Shown piece after piece: positions 49,901 to 58,900 of a DNA stretch of 64,000 nt. Position numbers and translations under genes: made by a program. Origin of the DNA: Enoplosus armatus (taxonomy: Eukaryota > Chordata > Actinopteri > Centrarchiformes > Enoplosidae); the NCBI RefSeq assembly GCF_043641665.1, contig NC_092182.1, forward strand, positions 15,267,456 through 15,331,455, read 5' to 3'. The notes beneath the pieces were generated by a model, which saw nothing but the letters and a program-made list of their open reading frames with translations, searched no databases and had not been told where the DNA came from. Numbering within the stretch: position 1 is the stretch's first letter; the number at the start of each line of letters is the position of its first letter.

Positions 49901-52900
49901 ACAACTTAACATGTAGTTTAAACTTTATATATAAGTATAAACTACACTCCAACATGCTAGAGTATGTTGAAATGTTTTTCTGTGATAGATTTTTATGATG
50001 GCTGATAGAGAAAGGCTATACGTAGTGGAGCACAGAGCAGCAAATTGCATTTTGCCCCCAGATATGCTGGAAACATAATATGGCATAGTTATTGTGATGT
50101 CATCCAATAGGCAAAGATGACAAACATCAGCTGAGAAAGTTCATTTAAAGGTTCCCTGTTGAGTTTTGACCTTTAGTAGCACTATGGATCTGGCATGTTT
50201 GGGTCCCCAATTTGTTTATCTGTTGCATGCGCACGAGGACACACATACATGCACGCACACATGCACACAATGCTGGAAACATTTTGTTTATTTACAAGAA
50301 AAGTCTCTCAAATGTTAGACTATTTACAGCAGCTTTACCAGGCTACTGCTGGCTCACTAACAGTTAATTAGCTAATGCTGATGCTGTGTCTGACTGGCCA
50401 GAGTCTAACCACTTGCCTCAGTGCCATTGCCAACAAGAGAAACACATGTCAGTTTAAAAGTGATTGGATATTGTTGGTATAAATAAAAAATGTTATGGTT
50501 TTCCTATTACAGTCAGCATTAGCTTGCTGCTTTGGACTACAAACCAAATCAACTATAAACATCACTGAGTACTACCGTTGATCAGATAATCAACTGTGGA
50601 TGAGGAGAGTTTTGTTGAAAGGGATTGAAATTACTTATATTGGCATCAGGATAATTGTTAATTAACAACAACAACAACAACAACAAAAAGATTTGTTTCC
50701 TCAACTTCGATAGGGAAACACTGCTCAGGAGATGTATATGTTTGGTAATACAAAAATGAAAAAGCCATACAGACACAAATGAAGGGTAGGTTATTTGTTT
50801 CCATAAAATGACGAAGACTCAATATATCAACAGGTAAGGGCGCTCAATTATGATTATTATTATTATGAGACATTTGATGAGTTACTATTTGAATATCAGC
50901 AAACTGTGATGGCTCATTTGAAACTATGTTAAGCCATGTATATGACTTTAGCGTGACCACTGTGACTTTCTGTCTTGATATCCTGCTGAAGAGGAAACAT
51001 GCTGTAAAACAATTTCAAAAGTGTCATGTCAGTAGCATATCTTGCGTTTTATTATTGTAAGAAAGAAACAGATAAGCAGATAAGCTGCTTGGCTCACAAA
51101 GTCCAAAGCTATAGATATTCAAATTATAGAAATTGTAACACATACACACAGAAGTTCAGCTTGAATATTGGGTGTATAGAAATTTAACTGAACAGATCCA
51201 TAGCAGGTAGTACATGGCAGAAAGGAAACATTTTAATTCATGGGTATCGGTAACCACCCAGCCTTACAGATTCAAAATGAGTGAGAAGGTGAGGTTCTAC
51301 TGATCCAGGGAAGGTGCTTGCTGTAGAAGGCAAGGTTTTTAGATTTATTTATATTCAGTGGCGAGCCGTGCATTTCACACCTAGGCCTTCAGTGATGTCC
51401 TACACTGAATGAATCCACCTCTTAATACCATCATTATGACGCCATGGCTCTCGAAACCATACATTTATACAGAAACAAACATAGTCGAGTACAACTACTT
51501 TATTTCCGGAGCATTTAAAATTTAAAAGAGTAGTAAAGTAAAAGTTATATGTTCGCTTGGATACTGTCACAACTTAAAAATAAAAGGCAATCAGTCTACA
51601 AAGTTTTAAGTCCACTAAACAGCACATTGTCGCACCCGCAAAGCAGTTTTCTTCTCCTCCTTCAGCCATTGTGGGTTGAAAAAAAACAGCGAAATTAACG
51701 CGAATTAAGTAGTTTTAGCTCGTTCGAGTCGCTAACGGGACACCAGCTTCCATTTGGTTAACTGCACTCTAATAGCGCTGCCTCTCACTAGTGCGTATCC
51801 AATCAGAGAACGTGAACGTGTCACGTTCAACGTGATACCTGCTAGCTGGCCCTGATGTCGCCAACTCGAAATCTGATTGGTTATCACAATCTGACTGTTT
51901 CAGTTCATTTAAGTGTACAGGCGCCCCCACTGTTAATTCTGAAGGCCTCGGGAAGATTTCTTGGAGCCTGGCAACACATGACAGCTGAAATATGATTGGA
52001 TGAAAGCTCTAACATAAATATACAATGCTGGAAGCAGCGCAACCAAGAGGAAAGCTATGAAATGAAGAGAAAAGACTATGAGGAATAATTTAATACATAT
52101 TTATGAAAAAAAAATATTAAAATTAAATTTATGTTCTGATGATGTTTAGGCCAACAGAGAAGGCCTTGCTGGCCCTGACGGCTCACCACTGTTTATATTG
52201 TACATTTTAAAAACAGAAGCAATTCAAGGTGATTTACATAAGCAAAGAAAAAACTATAAGCTTTAAATCCAAAATGAAATTAATTAATTAAAGATAGATA
52301 GATAAAATAAAATACAAAGAGACAAAAACAATAGACCAGAAACACAGTTATAGTGCAGAGAAACCAATCAATCAAAGGCACAGGGGAACAGTATAGTTCT
52401 TAATTTAGATTTGAAAGTGGCTATAGGGTTGGTGGCCCATTTGAGATAATCATCTGTGTGCAGCCTAGTAGCTAAAAGCAGCTTCACCCTGTTGGTTCTG
52501 ACTCAAATGACTACATCCTAAAGATCTTAAATCCTAAAGGGCCTTGAATGCATAGGAGACCAGAAATGTATTTTAACCCAAGATTATTGAGTGATTTATA
52601 AGATAGCAGCAGCGCTATAAAATCTACTCTTTAAATAACTGGAAGCCAGTGTAAATATTTAAGACAAAAGGCTGCTGAAGCTCAGACCTGAATCAATAAA
52701 AACACCAAGATTTCTAACTTGTTTTCATAGCTCTGGAATCAAGCTGACCAATAACTTTCTTCTTTCTGACCAATATCTTTCCTCCTTGTTGATTTCTGTC
52801 TTTATTTAATTGAAGGACATTTTATTGCATCCAGCTATTTACTTGCATTGGTAGGGTGAGTCTAAGGGACCATAGTCACTCAGTGAAAGAGCTAAATAAA

Positions 52901-55900
52901 TCTGAGTGTCATCTGCATAGCTGTGATAAGCAACGTTATAAGATCAAGTAGCGCCAAAACTGACGTTTTACCTCAGTCAGTATTCAGACAAATTTCATCA
53001 GATGAGGTCTGAAGAAGGATTGATATTGTCCAATAGTCCATTTACATTTAAAAAGTCAAAAACAGCATTCTCAACTTTTTATTTTCCAATGAATAGAACA
53101 GAGATGGGTCTGTAATTATTTGGTATTAAAGGATCCAGGTTGACCTTCTTTCTAAGGGACTTAACAGCTGAGGTTTTCAGTGATTTTGGAAAAATGCCTG
53201 ATAGGAAGGAGAGAATTTTCAGCACATCCATTTCCAAGCAACTGAAAACATTTTTGATAAAGCTGATTGGCAGGGTGTCAAAATAGCAGGTGGATGAATT
53301 AAGATGCTTCACTACATCCTCCAGAGTTTTAGTATTGATAGCATTGAATGTTGCCAAATTGTTTCTGTGTGGTTGCAGCAGTGGTCTGGTTCCATTGTTT
53401 GACATGGAGGAATTCATGGCCAGTCTGATATTTTAAATTATTTTCACTTAAAAAAAAAACTTAAAAAGATTCAAACTCATTACTTATTAAGAAATAGGAA
53501 GTCTGGAGCTAGTTAGCTTCTCAATAGTGGTAAATAAGGCATGTGGCTTGTTGATATTGCTGATGATGATGTAAAGAAAAAGGCTTGTCTAGCCTTATTT
53601 ATGTTAGAATTGTAAATACAAAGCCTCTTTTAAAAGATGTTGTCGTCAATCTGACAACAGTGCTAAAAGTATCAACACCCTTACCAAATCCAGTGTGTGC
53701 CCTTGACTGTGCGTGGGCCCTTTCACATGCTGCAACAGATCAAAAGTTTCAAATAGACCACAGAATTCCCTGACAGGTTTGTCTTTGGGATTATCAATGT
53801 GAATGTCAAAATCTGCGGCTATGACAAGATAGTCCAAATCTGTTGAGATAACAGGAAGCAGCTCAGTGAAGTTATCATTAAAATTTGTAGAGGACCTTGG
53901 AAGTTCTGTAAATTGTTAACAGCAGGATTGTTGGTAAGCCTTTCAACACAATGCAAAGATATTCAAAGGAGGCAAAATCACCATATGATAACTGCTTGAA
54001 TTGAAATAAATCTGTAAATGTAACAGCAACACCACCACCGTTTCTGTCAGGTCAAGACACATTCACAAAATTAAAGTTGGGAGGGGCTGACTCAATGAGA
54101 ACTGGTGCACTGCTACTTTTATCTAGCCAGGTTTCAGTTAAAAGCATACAATCCAGATTATAGGTAGTGATAAGATCATCAATTAAAAAGTACTTGCTGG
54201 TAAGAGATCGAATATTCAGCAGAGCTACGTTTGTAGAATTGGTGGGGGGGCCCAGAGCAGCATAACTGGGACACGTGTCAAAGCTGGCTGGGGACTTAAA
54301 GCCAATAGTGGATGGAGGCTGGGGGGGTTAGGGGAAAGTAAATGAGAATGGGGCCGGGGAAGTGACGGAGGGGGAAGTTTGGTCCCAGCAGTGACCAGCT
54401 CTTTCATTTGGTCTGTAAACTCCAGGAGGGGAGAGGGTGACTGGGTAGGAGGGCGAACTGAATTGGGTTCAGGAGGTTGAAGAAAGTGAATCCATGTGGG
54501 GCAGAGACTCTCTCTCTTGGTTCTGACGCCTCTCATGTTTTAAACTCTCTTCGGGCAGGGGCTCTCTCTGAAATGGCTCTCCTTCAAGGTTTCTGGTGTG
54601 CTGTGTCTTGTCGATGTTTTGATTCCTCGTGTCTCTTGTCCTTGGCAGACGGAGCAGATGGGTGACGCAGGAAGTAAAATAGATTGGAGATTAACAGTTT
54701 TATGCCTGACTTGTTGAGGAAAATTCCATCTGCCCTAAAAAAGATGTCTGTGGTCACAGAAAAAAAAGTTAAAATTGTCAATAAAGTGCACTGAACGGGA
54801 GGGTACATGCAGTTAAAAAGCCAGGTGTTCAGTGGCAACAGTCTGCTGAATCTCTCGACTGACTGGTGGTAGTGGGCCACTGATAAACACCTCCGTTTTC
54901 AAGGAGCTGAGTGTGTTCAATAGATCAGTAAAGTCTTGTTTCAGTACGTCTCATTGCTGTTTCACAATGTCATTAGTCCCTGTGTGCATTATGATATTTT
55001 TCACAGTTGGGTGTGCAGCCAGAATATGTGGGATTCTTTCTCTTGTATCAGAGACCATATCCTTGGGGTTGCTGTACGTGTTGGTGTTCTCATTGCTCAT
55101 GCCTTTTACATATTTAATAGCAAAGCCACCCACAATCTGAGTTTGTGTCCCAGTCATTAGCTTTCCCTGTAGCATTTTGCTTTCAGAATTACTCTTTGTA
55201 CTTAGCCCGGTGTGTGAGGATGAGAGGTTATCTAGGTCATGTGACAGAGATTCAGGGTCCTGCAGCAGCGGTGCAAATCTGTTCTCAAGTTGTAGACTTG
55301 CTTGTTTGGGAGGTTTGTTGCTAACTCTTCCTTTTGCATCTGTCCACAGCTGTGTCCTACTAAGCTCAGGGGTTGATGAGACGCTCTGCCTGGATGGTAG
55401 TGTAGGCCAGCTAGAAGCATCTCAGTGCTGGGCTCTGGGCTGTCATTCGTTTCTCCACATCCCAGGAAAGTGATTTATTCTTAGACTTTGCACCAGGAGA
55501 GTTCCAAAGAGGACTACTACAAACGTAGTATATACGATGTATTGCCAGACCGATAGCCCTCCTGTTTCTTAGTAGTCTTGTTGGTGTTAGTCAGCCGTGT
55601 GTCAGCATTCTCTTGTCCACTGTTTTGAGTGTAAAGTAAACTCCCACACAGTCCATTCACTTCCACTTTCCCTTCTAATTGGTGGAGCTTAGTTTCAAGC
55701 ACTGCAACTTCCTGGAGAATTTTGTGAAAGTTATTTGTGGAGAAGGGGGGCATCTTGCTGCTAACTAGCGTCAGCTAATCCAAGGTTTCCGGTCACGGTA
55801 GTTCAGTATAGTGACACAAAAAGGCTTTTGCTGTTTGTAGGCCATGCTTGCTTAGTACTGAAATAATAAAAGTGGTAAAAATGTGGTCACAGCCTTCTGT

Positions 55901-58900
55901 GTCCTTCATAAATTAAAGTCTTAGTGATTATACATTATTATCATTATACATATCCAATAGCTGATGCAATCATTTTTAGCAGAAAAAAATGAATATTAGC
56001 ACATACTACTTACAGCCTGACAAAAGTAGTTTAAACAGACTGACCATTCTTGTAGAACTCCACACAGTCACTAGCAGCGGGTAATAATTGAGACATGCAA
56101 CATATTTCTAAGGCTATGGATGCCAGCTTTGCTTAAATAGATAAACTGCAAGACATGCAACACAAGTTGTGAGACAGTTCACCTAAGCTTTGTCATGCTC
56201 TAAGCTTTAGCTTGCTAAGCCACCATATTCTGCCACCATGATACATCAGACTGTGGCACGAGTTGCCCTGATTTTGATTTTCATTTATATATGACAGGTT
56301 GCTCATTTCTCAACTTGGAGCAATATCATCTTTCAAGGTGTTGCATCAGGTTCATGCAATTCTTTGAGCTAACGTTTGTTCTTAAACATAGAGAAATATT
56401 AAAAGCAAAACAAAGCAATGAACTGTATAAACTATTTGAAATATTTTAATGCAATAATAATTGAACATATGGACTATGCAGTACTGTGTGACACTCACAC
56501 TCAAATGCTAGCCAAACAGCGCATTGCTATATGTCCTCAACACATGGGCTGGCACACACACACTTATACACACACACTACAAACCCTTGTAGTTTATTAT
56601 TTATTCACTTGCACTTACTTAAAATAAAAAGGCCTAGAAAGAAAAGAGAAAACAAATAACATATGGCGCAGGTGAGCTAAAAAACCTCATGGGGCTTATG
56701 ATAACCTTCCACCCCAAAACAAAGCTCCAAGATGAAAGAAAGCATCTCAAAAAGAGACAGCGGAGTAAAGAAATAGAGCGACAGAGAGTCTTTGCTGTTC
56801 TGAGGGAAGGTTCAAGCTGTTTAATTCATGAGAAACAATGTCTATATTATAAACCTAAGAAATGTAGGTTTGCTGGCAATCTGGTTGTAAGTATTTCGCA
56901 ATTGTGCCTCTGTATGGCCAGCTTTCATGTGCCAGTGGTCTCTGTTTATGTATGTACCCAGTACACTACGGTTCTAAGGATGGGCACTTGGTTTACCTGT
57001 GTTGTCAGTGACAGAAGTGGTTTTTGCTACAGGAAAAGTTTCCATGGGCGTTTTTTTGTGTTGTGAAACTGGGTCACAATTGGAATGCATTGTTACTGTT
57101 GTGAATCCAGCTGCCGTCCAAGTTACAAACTTTTCAGAATCCTGTATCTTTCAAGCCTACAGGGATGAGTGTTTGATATTCAAAACTTTGCTTTTCAGCG
57201 GAGTATTCCTTTAATGTTGAAAAGAACTATGTACTGTGTCTGTATGTGCAGTGTGTTATGCAACCTGATTGGTAGGTGACACATTTTGAACTACATCACA
57301 GTGTTAACTTTGAATCTGAAGGTGAGGAGAGATTAGCAGACTTTAAGAGAACGCCATTAGCCTTTTTAATTGTGAGGTTAATTTAAAGCTAAGCCACCAA
57401 CACCTGGTCAATCCCAATGACTGTTTGCCATCTCATTATCATGTTGCATTGAGCACACATCAATCTAAAGGGCATAAGACAACATTAAAGTTGTTGAGCT
57501 AAACACTGGAAACAGTCTACCATACACTCTTAGGTCATGGCTAATCATCCTTTTTACAGTTTGTATTACAATCATTTTAAATCAGTATTTGTTCACTTAG
57601 TCCTTGTGTTTCTTTCAGGACAAGAGCTACACCACGTTCCAGCATCAAAGAACTAGTGTTGAGTCCAACCGTGCCACTCCCAAATCTCCCAATCCAACTC
57701 TGGATGAATCTCATAACATGGACCAAACAACACCAAAAGAGCTCAGTCCAGCTACCACCAATAGGCAGGCTCTATGCAGTGAGAGAGCTGAAACAGCTGA
57801 GATTGTCCCCACACGCTGCCTCTCACCCAGCAGACAGGAACAGTGTGGCCCACATGGATCAGAGGTATTGAACCAGGTTGTGAATGGGAAGAGCAGTGTA
57901 TCACTTTCTAGGAGGCTCCTGCAAGAAGTCAAACTGGATGACTCCACACAGCACAAGGTACTGCTCATATCTACCTTCTTAACAAACACTAGGCCTCATC
58001 CAGAGTGCTATGGCTCTATATAAGTTTTTTTTTCTGTGATATAGAGACAAGCATATAAATTACTTATTTTGAAGTTCCACCGCATAACTACTGAACACCT
58101 GTCCATTGGCCAGCATCCCTAATTACCTCCACTGTGAGATGCCCATGTTTGATGCTACATTATATTTCCACAAAAGACATTTGCCAATTTGGATAACCTC
58201 TCACTGTGTCAACACTCACAAAACAAACATGCTCATTATTTATCTCACAGATGTCACACGTATCCACAAAAACAAGCTTGACATCCCAACAAACACCTCC
58301 TATATTTGCAATGACAAGCTGAGTTTTTCCATTTTTATCATTAATGTCTTTTGATTTTAAGATTTACGTCATCGTTGAGGAAAAGAGCAAGAGCAAGCAC
58401 ACTTCTGAGAGATGAAATATGTTTTAGACGAGGATGTTTATGTCATCAGAACTTCTGAGCTGGTGAAATGATACAATCTTTATTGATATTTTAATCAAAT
58501 GAATGTGTAAAATGAAAGAGGGTGTTCATATTCCTAAAATCAAGGAGAATTAACTCTACAGAGCTTTAAGCTTCTTTAAGCACATATTTTCGTTTTATGT
58601 CTTAGCCACTCTCAAGAATCCCCGTAGGCAACTGTTTCCACCAAAAAAAGCTTTGATAAATCCACTGTACGCTATTTGCCCAGCACTAAACATCAGACAG
58701 ACAATGTTATCGAGTGGATGGTGGAAAAAGTTGAGCATCTAGTTGGAGTGGTGGAGTTAGTGGAGATCACAACAGAATAAAAAAGAGAGTGAATGTCTTC
58801 ATGATTTTCTTCCCTCCAGTCGATGGGCTTGGCTCAATTCTTATAATTTACAGTGAAAATTATTCATCTGATTCATCTTCAGTTGGGATGTGCAGAGTGG

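Larger units (their letters stand above)
51336..55800 (-). mobile_element. Decayed LINE (CR1/L2-like, esterase ORF1), minus strand, interrupted by hAT
   Basis: Read on the minus strand from about 55,800: ORF1 starts at 55753 ([20 protein letters not shown]), has a hydrolase-like stretch with the SGNH block-III motif GTND ([14 protein letters not shown], near 54960) and [16 protein letters not shown]2 begins with an endonuclease ([15 protein letters not shown] near 54225, LTETWLD near 54140, [12 protein letters not shown] near 53800). The reverse transcriptase follows (NNYRPIS near 53100, YADD at 52908-52919), then a C-terminal LHWLPV / [10 protein letters not shown] region near 52650, and an AATATAAATAAA-type tail. 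Stops, frameshifts and an internal RT deletion make it inactive. The ORF1 esterase points to the CR1/L2 group. Confidence 0.85.
47956..57618 (+). other. Large CFAP20DC intron(s) 47956-57618
   Basis: Holds the possible extra exon (48927-49007), the CAA repeat, the hAT/LINE nest (51336-55800) and otherwise AT-rich DNA. The human tail has a segment between the exon 12 and exon 13 blocks that I could not find here; it may be lost or too diverged to see. Confidence 0.6.

Noticed and set aside
56689..57066. Open frame with [20 protein letters not shown], considered as a CFAP20DC exon
   Set aside because: Purine-rich DNA gives a charged reading by chance. No acceptor in the right phase was found, and it has no similarity to the known tail.
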